The translations under genes and the position numbers were made by a program. From NCBI GenBank assembly GCA_964421085.1, contig CAYQVO010000004.1, positions 61,951 to 125,950 of the forward strand: a stretch of DNA of 64,000 nt, given 5' to 3'. The notes below the pieces were generated by a model. That model worked only from the letters and a program-made list of their open reading frames with translations. It was not told the DNA's origin and made no database searches. Positions 42,880 through 52,637 of this stretch are shown here, piece by piece (position 1 is the first letter of the stretch; the number at the start of each line of letters is the position of its first letter). The DNA is from CAYQVO01 sp964421085. GTDB lineage: Bacteria > Bdellovibrionota_C > UBA2361 > CAYQVO01.

Positions 42880-44851
42880 TCACTTTTCCATCAGGGCTAT
42901 TTCGCCGTCCCATGAATCCTCAGGAGGGTTCTGCCGGTACTTTCTCAGGACGGTGAGATACCATCTGGCGATCCCTGAAAGAACCGGTACACTTTGTACC
43001 TTCGAAAATTTCTCTTCCGCCGGATCCCATTCCCGCTTCTGAAAATGCCTTACCCCTTCTTTCCAGACCTGAAGGTCCGAAGGCTCGGGAGAATTCTCGA
43101 TGACGGTATAAATAGTGGTGTTGCGGGACTTTCCATATACCTTGACTCGCCCCAGCTCGAGAAGGGGGAACTTTCCGTTAAGCTCTCTCGAAGCGTCATC
43201 ACTTAAAAGGATAGACGTCCCGAAATGCTTGTTCAAACCCTCCAGACGGGAGGCCAGATTGATCGCATCGCCCGACGCAGTGTAATCGAACCGGGATGCC
43301 GATCCCGTATTGCCGACTATCGCTGTTCCATAATTGAGGCCGTACCTCGTTCTCAGTGGAGGCATCTTTCCTTCACTTATGAGCTCATTCAGGCGCCTCT
43401 GCATCTTGAGGGCGCCAAGCATCGCCCGCTCNNNNNNNNNNCTCGACGCAGTCTTCCATCGCAAGCGGCGCGCCCCATATTGCAAATACGCTGTCTCCCA
43501 TGAATTTTATAAGCGTGCCGCCTGTTTCCATTACTGCGTCCGCGGAAGCTGTGAAGTAGGTCTTAAGGTGCCTGGTAACATCAAGCGGCGGAAGAGATTC
43601 GGACCAGGATGTGTATCCCTCTATATCAGTGAAAAGAATAGCGATCCGCCGCTCTTCACCGCCGAGTTCAAGAGTATCTTTTTTCCGCAGCACTTCCGAA
43701 ACCATCTGAGGCGCAAGGTAGAGGGAAAGCGCTGAACGGAGGCGCCTTTCGTCTCTTGCGACAACGATATAGTAGAAAAGCGCCGTCAGCAGGAAGGCGA
43801 GTGGAAGCACAATTCCGACTCCGATAACGCACGGGATGAACAGTCCGCCAAGAAAGGCGGTATAAGAAAAGGACACCCACAATGTCGAGCTTCCCGCCCA
43901 TATCGCAAACCCGGCGGGAGGCTTAACCAGCGCGATGAGAAGCACAAGGATGAATATCAGGGAATTGAAAAGAGCGCTTTCAAGCCGCGGGCTGAGCCTT
44001 TCGATCCATTTTTTGCCGGTCAGATTCGCGGCAATGGTTGCATGCACTTCTGCGCCGTACACCGAGTTTCGCTTGAAAGAAGTGATGAATTTGTCGACAG
44101 GGGCGGCGGCCGATCCGATCGGCATTGCAAGCCCGACGAAAACTGTCTTATTCCTGAGCCGTTCTTCGATTTCCCGGCTTTCGGAAAGAACGCGGTAAAG
44201 GGATACCGTGGGAATAGTCCCTCCAGGACCGTAGAAATTTATGAAGTCGCGGGCCGAAGGCCGGTCTGAGTTCCGCTCTTTAATCCCGGCCGCCGCTTCA
44301 GACAGAGTCAGGAAAGTGCTCATCTCTTCATTGCCGCTGTCATGAAAGCGGCGCACCACACCTCCATCGAGAATCAAATGACCTGACGCAGGTTTCGCGC
44401 GTGATGCAAAAAGAGGGAATATGTCGCCGTTGTCGTGCTTCGATCCGGAGAAAAGAACTGTTTCATTCAGAAGAAGGGCATCCGCAAACGCCTGGTCACC
44501 GGCCGCGTCGGAAGATGGACCGGAAAAGAGCAGGTCGAGCGCCACGCGTTTCACTCCAGTCTGTTTCAGACGCACGAGCATATCGGCAAGAACTCTGCGC
44601 GGGACAGGAACTATGGGAGAGAGTCCGAGTTCGCGATAAGTTGCTTCGTCGATCGCCACCATTGCAACATCAGCCGGAGGTTCTACAGCTCCTCTTGCCG
44701 CGAAAAATGCTTCGAGCGCAAAGGGTTCAAGTGTGGATGTCCCGAAATGGGAAAGCAGCACCATATGCAGGAAAGCCATTGCGGCGGCGAGCGCATACGC
44801 GAAGAGCTTCCTCCTTAAGTCAAACGATTTCACCCAAACCTTACGAAACAA
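42880..44851 (-). CDS. CHASE2-type membrane adenylate/guanylate cyclase (interrupted by a 10-N spacer)
   Basis: About 653 residues once the ten Ns at 43432-43441 are removed. One N-terminal helix (FAYALAAAMAFLHMVLLSHF), a CHASE2 sensor domain outside the membrane (about 50-300: MVAIDEATYRELGLSPIVPV; GVKRVALDLLF), three membrane helices (about 300-375), then a class III cyclase domain with ILFTDIEGYTSWSE (metal Asp), KFMGDSVFAIWGAP and FDYTASGDAINLASRLEG. It converts ATP to cAMP (or GTP to cGMP) in response to an external signal. Its ligand is unknown. Confidence 0.9.
43432..43441. other. Assembly spacer of 10 Ns inside the cyclase gene
   Basis: The flanks read GTCGAG before and GAGCGG after the Ns (minus strand). 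Direct joining keeps the frame; collapsing the duplicated GAG gives EDCVERAMLGALKMQ, which fits the family helix best. The true gap is therefore zero or a 3-base overlap. Confidence 0.85.
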
Positions 44852-45072
44852 AGATCTCCGACCTGGAGCGGTCAGACCGCCCTAGGTAGGATGAGAGCAG
44901 GCCTCATTTCTTTACAGAGAGTCTTGAATTCCCCAAGTAGCCGGAAATCCAGCTTTTTTTCTGGCCATGATTCGTTAAGAGAGCTGTTTTTGCAGCCGAC
45001 CTTAATTCTTTCAAAAGTGGGGAGAGTTCATTGTCTCTCACCTTACTGTTTTTTCCTGTTTAAGGAGCCTGC

Positions 45073-45273
45073 ATGAGAACGAAAGAACGGGGTGCAGCGC
45101 TTGTTGAATACGCTTTACTGGTCTCACTTCTTGCAGTTATCTGCATTGGATCTGTACGAAGTATGGGAAACGCGGCAAGTGACTCCTTCCAGCCGGTTTG
45201 TTCAGTGCTGGGCGCAACCAGGAATGCGGCAGGAGGCTGCGAAGCGTCCACTGGTCCCAACCTTGGCGATTAA
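45073..45273 (+). CDS. Flp/TadE-like type IVb pilin, apparently frameshifted
   Basis: 66 residues: a short basic leader and the pilin hallmark GAALVEYALLVSLLAVICIGS, in which G precedes the cleavage site and the glutamate is at position +5. AAGGAG is upstream. After VCSVLGATRNAAGGCEAS the frame ends, but the -1 frame continues with a Thr/Pro-rich linker and a cysteine-containing domain to 45545. Flp pilins are usually 50-70 residues, so the short product alone could be functional. No tad/cpa genes are near. Confidence 0.75.
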   Translation: MRTKERGAALVEYALLVSLLAVICIGSVRSMGNAASDSFQPVCSVLGATRNAAGGCEASTGPNLGD

Positions 45274-45545
45274 GTGCGACAGCGACAGCGACCAGGACAC
45301 CGACTGTTACTCCCACACGGACCAGGACGGCTACTGCTGCGCCGACGGCTGCAAAAAAATGCACTGACAGCGATGGGGGAATTAATCCGGACGTCTACGG
45401 TCAGGTGAACGTGGGGAATAAGGTCTTCAAAGATCTGTGCGCGACGCATGGAATTCCTGCAGAGTACTGCTGCACCATTAAAGGAACCGCAGCGTCAAAC
45501 CGTATGACGTCCGCAACATGGGGTGCAGGCGGAGTCTGCCGCTGA
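45250..45545 (+). other. Second-frame continuation of the Flp-type pilin gene
   Basis: From about 45270 the -1 frame encodes ATATATRTPTVTPTRTRTAT, a linker typical of surface proteins, then a domain of about 65 residues with four or five cysteines (KKCTDSDGGINPDVY; LCATHGIPAEYCCTIKG; GGVC) ending at 45545. It lacks its own plausible start. It most simply belongs to the pilin gene upstream, separated by an indel, a sequencing error or frameshifting. No canonical X XXY YYZ slippery heptamer is seen at the junction. Confidence 0.55.
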
Positions 45546-45567
45546 AGATGTTTGCGGGCCTTCCGGT

Positions 45568-45777
45568 TTAATCATGGGAAATCCGGAGAGTGAGGCAGCA
45601 TGAACAATTGAATTCAGAAAAGGCCGCTGCCTGACGACTCAACAAAAACGGGTAAAGATCAGTTAACCGTCCACACTGCAATTCGGCAAATTCCTGTGCG
45701 GTCGGAAAAGAAGCTGTCAGTTTCTGGAGGTCTCCGGCAACATCTGCATCACTCAATCTCGCTGCATCCTTTCCCAC
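45568..45777 (-). pseudogene. Possible gene remnant of unknown origin
   Basis: A minus-strand frame open for about 97 codons, with a GTG at 45777, reads DAARLSDADVAGDLQKLTAS and AQEFAELQCGRLTDLYPFLL, which looks like real coding sequence. It has no good start and lies just after a broken transposase gene. I cannot name a family. It is most likely a leftover of insertion and deletion events in this region. Confidence 0.3.
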
Positions 45778-45841
45778 TTCCTCCAGAATCTCCCAATACC
45801 GCGGGCCAGGAAAGTCAAGCTTTTCTAAATCCGGACAATTG

Positions 45842-46266
45842 TCAGTGAAGGAGTTTTTGCAGTTTCACCCTCCGTTGTTGTTTTTTTTGAGCGATTCGAA
45901 ACGCCCGAGCGGACTCGAATAGACCCGCAGGACGAAGAAACCTGATTCCCGCGTGAAGTCTTCGATTGTTGTAAAGATTCACGAACTCACCTGTGACATG
46001 CCATTAGTCTGTGGATGGTTTCTTCTCGTGAATACCTGCTGAATCTGAAGCTGTGAAACGGGAAATTTAAAGTCCCTTGATATGAATGCGCTGGCGTTAT
46101 CGTGAATGAGCGTTGGGGAGAGGTCCGGATACTTCTCGCGGACCCGTTGCACGAAATCCTGCACGGAGCGGCTCGTCATGCCGGTAAGCAGGTCACAGTG
46201 CCAATGCTCATGAATTCGAAAGCACCGGATTAACGGCACTCTCAGAGAGTGCGACAAGTGATTCAT
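45842..46266 (-). pseudogene. IS3-type transposase (rve integrase) remnant
   Basis: The frame from 46266 shows an integrase core: EHWHCDLLTG (first Asp), SPTLIHDNASAFISRDFKFP (second Asp) and RRNHPQTNG. About 60 codons, including the catalytic glutamate region (normally ERFHRTLK), are then missing, and a second frame continues EFVNLYNNRRLHAGIRFLRP to the stop at 45842, the usual C-terminus. So the gene has an internal deletion and cannot be active. No terminal inverted repeats were recognised. Confidence 0.75.
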
Positions 46267-46459
46267 CGTTCATCATCCACGTTCTTCATTTCGGCCTGCC
46301 ATTGCATCTCCTCCCCGTTTGTCAGATGGAGACTTCCAAATCTCTTCAGCAGAGTGCAAGGGGAAGTTGTCATTCCTGGGGCCGCCTCTTGAGTAGCCTG
46401 CCAATCTTTCTTAAACTTCAGCAGTAATCAACACTGCCAGAACTGGAGATCCTGGGCTA

Positions 46460-47791
46460 ATGAGTCTCGCCGGTTTCCTTGATATCAGCTCTGTTCTTTC
46501 ACAGGCACTTCTCCCTTCCACGGTTCATGCCTTTGAGCCGGCAGGTTCCTGCACTCCTATTGGCCACTACAAGACCCTTGCCGAGTACAAGGAAGATCAT
46601 GACTTCAGGCCTGAATGGCGCGCGGGCTGTGTTTTCCATGATTGTGACGGCGGAAGACGACGTTGGGTCTTCTTTCCGGACCCGACTGCCTACCTTACGT
46701 GCTCTCTCGCCGACACCATCTGCCTTCTGGAGAAGGCAATAGTGGGCAACGACATTGATTACAACGAAATCAACCGGAGCTACCCCCATACCTGGGGATG
46801 CAATGCCAACTACATTGAATTTGTGCCCCGTTTCTTCGGGGGACTCCACGGCATGATTCGCATCCTTCCTGCGATTCCACCCTCGCAAAACGGCGTGCCC
46901 ACGTGCCTCTTATTGCGGGGCCTTTTCGCGCCGCCGTTGGGATGCGAGAGCTGTTATGCGATTGATTTCGGCAGGGGTTTCGATGAAGGGCTTTTCGTGA
47001 GAGATGGAGAAACCGGGAAGTACTTCGAGAAGGGAGATGATCTGGCCAGGGCGTTCAACGCTTTTGCCCACGCACGGGGACTGAAAACCGGTTTTTGCAT
47101 GGTAATCAATAGTGGGCAACTCTTCGTCAACGAGGAAAACTTTAGCTGGCGCCACGGTCCGCACTTGGAAGCCTTCGTGAACGCGTGCGTGAACGGCATT
47201 GCACTCGGGTTTGACGCAATTCATTTCGACTCAATCAAGCACGCGGGCGGATACGACGAAAACGGGCTCTACCAAGTGTACGACCACGAGAATTACCACG
47301 GCGCCGGAGATCCTGTTCCATACGCAACTGCCCAATGGATAACCAATGAAATCAGGGCAAGGACGGGACGAATGGATCTTAGCTTCGTCGGCGAATACGC
47401 GGGGACGGATCCACGATACAGGCTGATGGGATTGAGTGCGGGGATCGAGTTTGACGCGTTGACGAGTGATGTGACGAATATCGCTGCATGCCAGGCGGGG
47501 TCGCCCGGCTACAAAACAGGCTTGTTTGTCTCCAACGATAACAACGGCGGCCGCCGAAGCTTTGATGAGACGTTGACTGCGGCCTGGAGAGGCTTGTGCG
47601 ATCAAGGACAATACCCCAAGGTGCCGGTGCTCTTTTCCCAGGCAGACCTGTTCCCGGCGATTCCCTGCTACCACCACCTGATCGAACGGGCTATTCATTG
47701 GAGAGATGATGGAGGGCGCTTCCATCCTGATGCGGCCAGTTACCGTTTCGAGCTGAATTGGCTCTGGGCCTGTGCGGCGGCGAAGTGGTGA
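46460..47791 (+). CDS. GH13-like (alpha-amylase family) TIM-barrel protein
   Basis: 443 residues. GFDAIHFDSIKHAGG fits GH13 motif II (GxRxDxxKH; nucleophile would be Asp257), FVGEYAG fits motif III (acid/base Glu312) and GLFVSNDNN fits motif IV (Asp360 in place of the NHD aspartate). Spacing and order match, but the arginine two residues before the nucleophile is histidine here, unusual for GH13. The N-terminus (residues 1-25) is weakly hydrophobic. It lies between two transposase remnants, so it may have been acquired. Substrate unknown. Confidence 0.55.
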   Translation: MSLAGFLDISSVLSQALLPSTVHAFEPAGSCTPIGHYKTLAEYKEDHDFRPEWRAGCVFHDCDGGRRRWVFFPDPTAYLTCSLADTICLLEKAIVGNDIDYNEINRSYPHTWGCNANYIEFVPRFFGGLHGMIRILPAIPPSQNGVPTCLLLRGLFAPPLGCESCYAIDFGRGFDEGLFVRDGETGKYFEKGDDLARAFNAFAHARGLKTGFCMVINSGQLFVNEENFSWRHGPHLEAFVNACVNGIALGFDAIHFDSIKHAGGYDENGLYQVYDHENYHGAGDPVPYATAQWITNEIRARTGRMDLSFVGEYAGTDPRYRLMGLSAGIEFDALTSDVTNIAACQAGSPGYKTGLFVSNDNNGGRRSFDETLTAAWRGLCDQGQYPKVPVLFSQADLFPAIPCYHHLIERAIHWRDDGGRFHPDAASYRFELNWLWACAAAKW

Positions 47792-48379
47792 GCGGAAGCT
47801 GCAGCCCGGCGCTGCATTGCAGGACGGGATTATATTCTTCGAACCTTGCCGATACATTTTGGACAGCTGCACTTGCCCTGACAATAGTCGGATGGATGAT
47901 GAACAAATCGGACCCTTATGATTGAGACCCTCGGAGAGTGGTACGATGCGGCGGAGAAGACTCAAAAAAAGTGCCCGGATCAATTCTACCACTTCCTCCT
48001 GATGAAGAACGGGTCGGTCTCCAGCGTGTCGGATACCTGCGGACATATCCGCGCAGTCAGGGATTAGAAGCTGCCTGCACTTACTCGCACTTGTCCGCGA
48101 ACGAGGGTACCAACTCGCCCGGCTTGATAAGCTGATTCTTCAGCCTCTTTCCGCTCAGCAGAGCCGGCTTCCCGGCCCGCAGTACTGCAAAAAGAATGCT
48201 CTTCCGTCATTTCTGAATTCATCTCCGTAATCCTCGAAGCAACTCTGCAGGAAGGCTTCTTGAATTCGTAAGAGTGAGCAGATGGAAGCTTTCAAGAAAG
48301 GGAAACCTTGAGTATGCAGCGCGGAGGCCCACGGGCACGCCGCTTTATCGGCTTGTATACAACATTGGAATTCCCCGCT
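47792..48379. other. Non-coding or decayed interval
   Basis: No convincing gene. A 49-codon frame at 47920-48069 (MIETLGEWYDAAEKTQKKCP...) is open but has no ribosome site or recognised similarity. The region leads into an IS91-type transposase fragment and is probably made of degraded mobile-element sequence. Confidence 0.4.
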
Positions 48380-48389
48380 GAAGCTTCCC

Positions 48390-48710
48390 GGCACATCCAT
48401 TGATCAATGGGAACAGACAACCAGATTCTTCGGTCTATACTCGGCAAGGACAAGGGGAGCAGAAGCGGCAGCCCGAGATGACTCGGCGGCCACAATAGAG
48501 ATTGAACCGAAAGAAAAGGCATCGAGAACCTGGGGCGCGTGGACAAAAAAGATCTTCGAAGTAGATCCGCTTCAGTGCCCGAAATGCGGGGAGATAATTA
48601 AGAAAAAGGCCTTCATCCATGACCCGAAAGAGATTGAGCGAATATGCGGCAATCTGGGTCTTGTCCCCTGGAGAGTTCCACCGCCCATGCATAGAATTCC
48701 CATGCCGTAG
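48390..48710 (+). pseudogene. IS91-type transposase C-terminal fragment
   Basis: A plus-strand frame without a start codon encodes FFGLYSARTRG, then TWGAWTKKIFEVDPLQCPKC and GEIIKKKAFIHDPKEIERIC, ending at TAG 48708-48710. The sequence W-KKI(Y/F)EVDPL-CPKCG with a following FI-DP-I motif is characteristic of the C-terminus of IS91/Y2-type transposases. The catalytic N-terminal HUH region is absent here. It is a remnant. Confidence 0.75.
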
Positions 48711-48785
48711 AACGCGCGGGAGTCTCCGAAGGATACCGTCACCTTTATTGAATCTCCGCCCCTGGAATTGCAGGCTTTATCGCGT

Positions 48786-49658
48786 CTAAACCTTTTCGAA
48801 CCATTGCTGCTCCACGAAAACCTCCTCTCTGAGTTCGGTCCTTATCCCCAAGTGGAGTTCTTTAAGCTTATTCATCAGTTCGTCTCCGTCAAGAAGATCG
48901 ACTGGTGTTGCTCCGTCACGGGTTGCTTCTTTCATGGCCTCACGAGAGAACGATCCTGTGGTAATGAAAAGTCCTTTATCGGCCCGGCCAACCATTGCAC
49001 CTCGAAAGTCTCTTATTTGAGACGGGCTCACCTGACCAGTGTAACGTTTGCATTGGAAGACGACATGAAAGCTCATCAGACCATGTATTTTTGCTATCCC
49101 CTTACCATCAATTCCGCCGTCACCAGACCGTCCAGTGACCTCGACTTTAATGAAGCCTGATTCCCGTAAAAGCCGCTGAACAAGGCGCTCAAAGGCCGCA
49201 GGAGAGAGACTTTTGGTTAGAATCTCGAAAACTTGCGCTCGCCATTCCTCTTCCTCAGTAATGGTCTCTTCATCACCTGGAACTTCCTCTTGAGTTAATG
49301 CCTTGACTGACTTCTTCTGGGCACTGATTCTCCGATCGGCATCACGAACAACCCGAACAACTTCTTTTTGATCAACCTTAAGTGTCGGCTCTTTATCTGG
49401 GGAAAAGGACCAAACCCCACGAGCAGAGTTTTGAACCGCTCCGTATTTCTTTAAATAGGTCAAGGCCCAGGCGAGGCGATATCGCACCTCTGATGAATTA
49501 CTCTTTTCGTGAGGAATCTGGAGGATTTCCTCGGACAAATTCATTACTTCTGCAACTTTCTCGTAAAGCTCATCGATAGCTGCCGATCCGCCCAGCAACT
49601 GAATCGCCGAAAGCGCTGGATTCATCAGATCATCAAATTTGGGCATTTTTATCTTCAT
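48786..49658 (-). CDS. mrr: Mrr-type restriction endonuclease
   Basis: 290 residues: an N-terminal winged-helix Mrr domain (about 1-100: MPKFDDLMNPALSAIQLLGG; YRLAWALTYLKKYGAVQNS), an acidic linker, then the catalytic domain (about 150-275) with GRSGDGGIDGKG and VVFQCKRYTG, giving the D-(x)n-QxK nuclease core. Mrr cuts DNA carrying foreign adenine or cytosine methylation (type IV restriction). No methyltransferase is adjacent. It stands as an orphan defence gene among mobile-element remnants. Mutational state looks intact. Confidence 0.9.
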   Translation of the reverse strand: MKIKMPKFDDLMNPALSAIQLLGGSAAIDELYEKVAEVMNLSEEILQIPHEKSNSSEVRYRLAWALTYLKKYGAVQNSARGVWSFSPDKEPTLKVDQKEVVRVVRDADRRISAQKKSVKALTQEEVPGDEETITEEEEWRAQVFEILTKSLSPAAFERLVQRLLRESGFIKVEVTGRSGDGGIDGKGIAKIHGLMSFHVVFQCKRYTGQVSPSQIRDFRGAMVGRADKGLFITTGSFSREAMKEATRDGATPVDLLDGDELMNKLKELHLGIRTELREEVFVEQQWFEKV

Positions 49659-50146
49659 CGCTCACCCTCTCTCGCTGGAACGGTTTCTTGTGAATCCAAC
49701 TATATCTCGGAGAATCAGCAACACGAAGCCTTTTTGGAAGCTGATTTCAAGCCCCTTGCCTTCCACCCCCTGGAGATCTGAACCTCTGTGCGCCCTTTAT
49801 TTGATGGAGGCTCCGCTTTTTCCATGATCGCCATCATCAGCGCCGCTCTTTATGAACGTATCGGGGAACTACCTCGGCAGTCACCGCGATGGATTTTCCC
49901 CACCGATAATTGGTGGAAGAGAACCTTTTTCCGATCGTTCGCTTCAGTTTTCTTTTTCATGCGGTGAACGCCTCCACGCAGTTCGGCGGTTTCAGCTTAC
50001 GGAAATATTGCCCCGGATTAATCGCACATCGTCCAGTTCAACATTAACGTGAATGATCTCACAATCCGCAGAAAAGAGCGGAGAGAATTAATTGTGGACG
50101 ACTTCTCCCGCTTGCGCGATCTTCCGGCAACGGTCACCATCTATTC
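49659..50146. other. Gene-free interval
   Basis: About 490 bases with no frame I would call a gene on either strand. It holds the promoter region of the Mrr gene on one side and the 3' end of the APH-type gene on the other. No repeat stands out. Confidence 0.4.
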
Positions 50147-51088
50147 CTATGCCTGTTCCAGGAGGGTATCGAGAAGGTCTTCATATTGCCGATACTTCCT
50201 CTCGTCAAAGGGTCTTCCCTGACCATTGAAGGGTTGTCCCAGCTCACCGATGAAGGTAACGCAAAAGACTGCGCTGTAAACTGAAGTGATCTTCTTCTCG
50301 ACATCGGACAACTGCCAGGCATCGCACCATGCTTCGATATAATCTGTCTCTGCGCCCATGTCGAGCAGGGACATCCGGGTCAATCCGAGTACATAGAGCC
50401 GATCGCCGAAGCAGACTTGATCGCAGTCCACCACTCCGGTGACCTCACCGCCATTAACAAGAACATTCTTTGTCGTCAGATCATCGAGGAAAGCCCGTGG
50501 TTTCACCTCGGAAAAGTACGAACGCCACCCGGAGAGTTTTCTCTCTACAGAATCAACGTGCGCGGGCGATGCACGACCGACCGACTCTATCCATGATCGA
50601 GCCCTTTGCAGTGCGCCTTGAAGCACATCCTCCCAGGACCTCTTGAGCTCCCGATCCTCATAAGAAAAAGCGTGCCCGAAACCGGCAGCCATTGGGAGCG
50701 CCGCTGCACAGTCCTCAATTGAAGCAACACTGAACGCAATTGCTCTTCGCTCGCCAGGTTTGAGCTTTTCGTATGCTGTGCCGAGATCCTCTCCCCTTAA
50801 GCGTTCAAGAATGACAAAAGAAACATCCTCGACTGAACCAACTTTAAGCAGACGAGGCAGGGGAACGCCTGCCGCCTTGAGGCGGTCATGCCAGAAGACA
50901 CTTCCTTCGAAATACTCGCGAATCTCAGGCGCGGAAATCCGGATCACTATTTCATCAGCTCCGGCACTTTCAGCGGAAAACACATGATGACAGAGACCAG
51001 TCGGAAACCGCTCGATCACAAGCTCCGACGAACCGAGAAATTCTTCGGCGATAATTCGAGCTAAATCGATCTTCGAACGCGGCGGCAT
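50147..51088 (-). CDS. APH-family (aminoglycoside phosphotransferase-like) kinase
   Basis: 313 residues. N-lobe: IERFPTGLCHHVFSAESAGA and a lysine-free EIVIRIS strand. C-lobe: catalytic AFLDDLTTKNVLVNGG (Brenner-type loop; the usual HGD is L-D-D, but the Asp and Asn of D..TKN are kept) and GVVDCDQVCFGD (metal-binding DxD). Such proteins phosphorylate small molecules such as antibiotics, choline or methylthioribose. The changed HGD and the missing clear lysine leave the substrate unassigned and activity uncertain. Confidence 0.75.
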   Translation of the reverse strand: MPPRSKIDLARIIAEEFLGSSELVIERFPTGLCHHVFSAESAGADEIVIRISAPEIREYFEGSVFWHDRLKAAGVPLPRLLKVGSVEDVSFVILERLRGEDLGTAYEKLKPGERRAIAFSVASIEDCAAALPMAAGFGHAFSYEDRELKRSWEDVLQGALQRARSWIESVGRASPAHVDSVERKLSGWRSYFSEVKPRAFLDDLTTKNVLVNGGEVTGVVDCDQVCFGDRLYVLGLTRMSLLDMGAETDYIEAWCDAWQLSDVEKKITSVYSAVFCVTFIGELGQPFNGQGRPFDERKYRQYEDLLDTLLEQA

Positions 51089-51208
51089 GTCTCTTGTTTA
51101 TCGTTCTTCGGTTCTGATGAAAGCATGAAAACTAAACTGCAGTCTATTCGTTCCCCCGGTTGTTTCGATGAAACTTCTCCGCGATCCACATCCGCACCAC
51201 ACGCTGCC

Positions 51209-51859
51209 TCATTTCATCTGTCTGAGGAAATCAGAACTGTCAATCGTCTTCCCGTACATCACAGGCCATGTATAATCGATCATCAGTCTCCTGATTTCCT
51301 GCCTGACAGGCACATCCGTGGTCTCGATGAGGTCCTTCAAGATGATCAAGTTGAAGCCGTTTGTGAAAGCGCCGTTGATGGTTGCATGAACGCAGCCATC
51401 GGCGAATATTCCCGCAATTATGAGGTAACGGACGCCCTTTTGCCTGAGGAGTCTGGCGAACTTGATGTCCCCGAATGCATCGTACTGGTTTTTCGTTATT
51501 ATCAGATCTTCGGGTTCCGGCGAAACAAGGTAAAACTCCTCAGGAAAGCCGCTCGTATCGGTGGAGTAATAGACCGCAGCCGGGTCGGTGTAGAGTTCAT
51601 TCAAATTATCAGGAAGGAACTCCCGTCTCCATGGAGTTGTTCTGACAAAGACGAGTTGACCGCCTCTGTTTCGAAACTTATCAATGAAATCCAGAAGGCG
51701 AGCCGCCATCTCCCGTATCTTCCGAAAGGTGATGTTCCATTCAGGAATTTCGCACCGCTGATGGGCGCAGGAATTGATGACATCAATTACGATCAGCCTT
51801 GAATTAGCCGGTGTCATCATCGAGTAAAGACTGGAAGAAGACGATTGGTGCTCCGCCAT
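51209..51859 (-). CDS. Isochorismatase-family cysteine hydrolase
   Basis: 216 residues. The Asp-Lys-Cys triad is recognisable: Asp26 in LIVIDVINS, Lys in IITKNQYDAF, Cys in IFADGCVHATI. TDVPVRQEIRR follows in the usual helical end. The family includes nicotinamidases, N-carbamoylsarcosine amidases and isochorismatases, so the substrate cannot be named. It stands between the APH-type kinase and uridine kinase genes with 110-120-base gaps. Confidence 0.85.
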   Translation of the reverse strand: MAEHQSSSSSLYSMMTPANSRLIVIDVINSCAHQRCEIPEWNITFRKIREMAARLLDFIDKFRNRGGQLVFVRTTPWRREFLPDNLNELYTDPAAVYYSTDTSGFPEEFYLVSPEPEDLIITKNQYDAFGDIKFARLLRQKGVRYLIIAGIFADGCVHATINGAFTNGFNLIILKDLIETTDVPVRQEIRRLMIDYTWPVMYGKTIDSSDFLRQMK

Positions 51860-51971
51860 GAAAGGGCCCCCTCTGTCGAAAATACGCTCACATTATACCG
51901 CTCAGAAATAATAATGTCCGGTATTATCCACGCATGATTAATGATTGGAAGGATGGGGGAGCAAAGAACCT

Positions 51972-52637
51972 TCAGGCAATCGCCCGCTTCGCGCTCTCGG
52001 CCTTGAGCAGGTCACGGACAAAAGCGGCGGATGAGTCCCTGCCGACGCCCTGGATGATAGTGTCGGCGTACTGCTTTGAAGGTTCACAGAACTGCCCGTA
52101 CATCGGCTCGACTGTGGTCTCCCACTGCTTTTTCACCGACTCGGCAGTGCGATCGCGCTCGGCCATGTCCCTTCTCAGTCTCCGTTCGAATCGAAGATCC
52201 GGGGGCGCTTCGACGAAAACGCTCAAATCGAATAATCGGCGAAGCTCCTCAAAGTGAAGAACGAGAATGCCTTCCACCAGAATGAAGCGTTTTGGAACGA
52301 CGCGAAGCGTCTCATTTCTGCGGCTGTGAGTGGTGAAATCGTAAACAGGAATCTCCGTCGTGGTTCCGTGTTTGAGCTTCCGGAGATGCTTTGTGCAGAG
52401 ATCTATCTCAAGGGCGTCCGGATGATCGAAATTAGTCGCTGCACGCTCGTTAATGGGCAGATTCGAACGGTCGAAATAGTAGTAGTCGACAGGAAACACC
52501 GAAACGTCGTCATGGGGGAGAAACGACTGTACGGTTCGACACAAATAACTCTTTCCGCTTGCCGTACCCCCGCCGATACCCACGACAAATGGCCGGCAGT
52601 TTCCGCTTTCCCTTTCTTTTGATCCCTGCGCCGTCAT
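51972..52637 (-). CDS. udk: Uridine kinase
   Basis: 221 residues. Walker A is GIGGGTASGKSYL, the substrate-site FPVDYYYFDRSN corresponds to the DxFY segment, YDFTTHSRR to the YDYxxHxR uridine-binding motif, and LVEGILVLH to the Walker B region. It phosphorylates uridine and cytidine in pyrimidine salvage. The ATG overlaps the stop of the upstream gene by four bases, so the two are translationally coupled. Confidence 0.92.
   Translation of the reverse strand: MTAQGSKERESGNCRPFVVGIGGGTASGKSYLCRTVQSFLPHDDVSVFPVDYYYFDRSNLPINERAATNFDHPDALEIDLCTKHLRKLKHGTTTEIPVYDFTTHSRRNETLRVVPKRFILVEGILVLHFEELRRLFDLSVFVEAPPDLRFERRLRRDMAERDRTAESVKKQWETTVEPMYGQFCEPSKQYADTIIQGVGRDSSAAFVRDLLKAESAKRAIA

Noticed and set aside
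43866..43880. AAAAGGACACCCA, the end of the inverted-repeat element, appears again here
   Set aside because: It lies inside the membrane part of the cyclase gene, where it encodes WVSFS in frame, and no partner end is found nearby. Most likely a coincidence.
45240..45290. Programmed -1 frameshift in the pilin gene
   Set aside because: No X XXY YYZ heptamer or clear downstream stem is visible at the junction; an indel is simpler.
47920..48069. 49-codon frame after the GH13-like gene
   Set aside because: No ribosome site or similarity and located in mobile-element debris.
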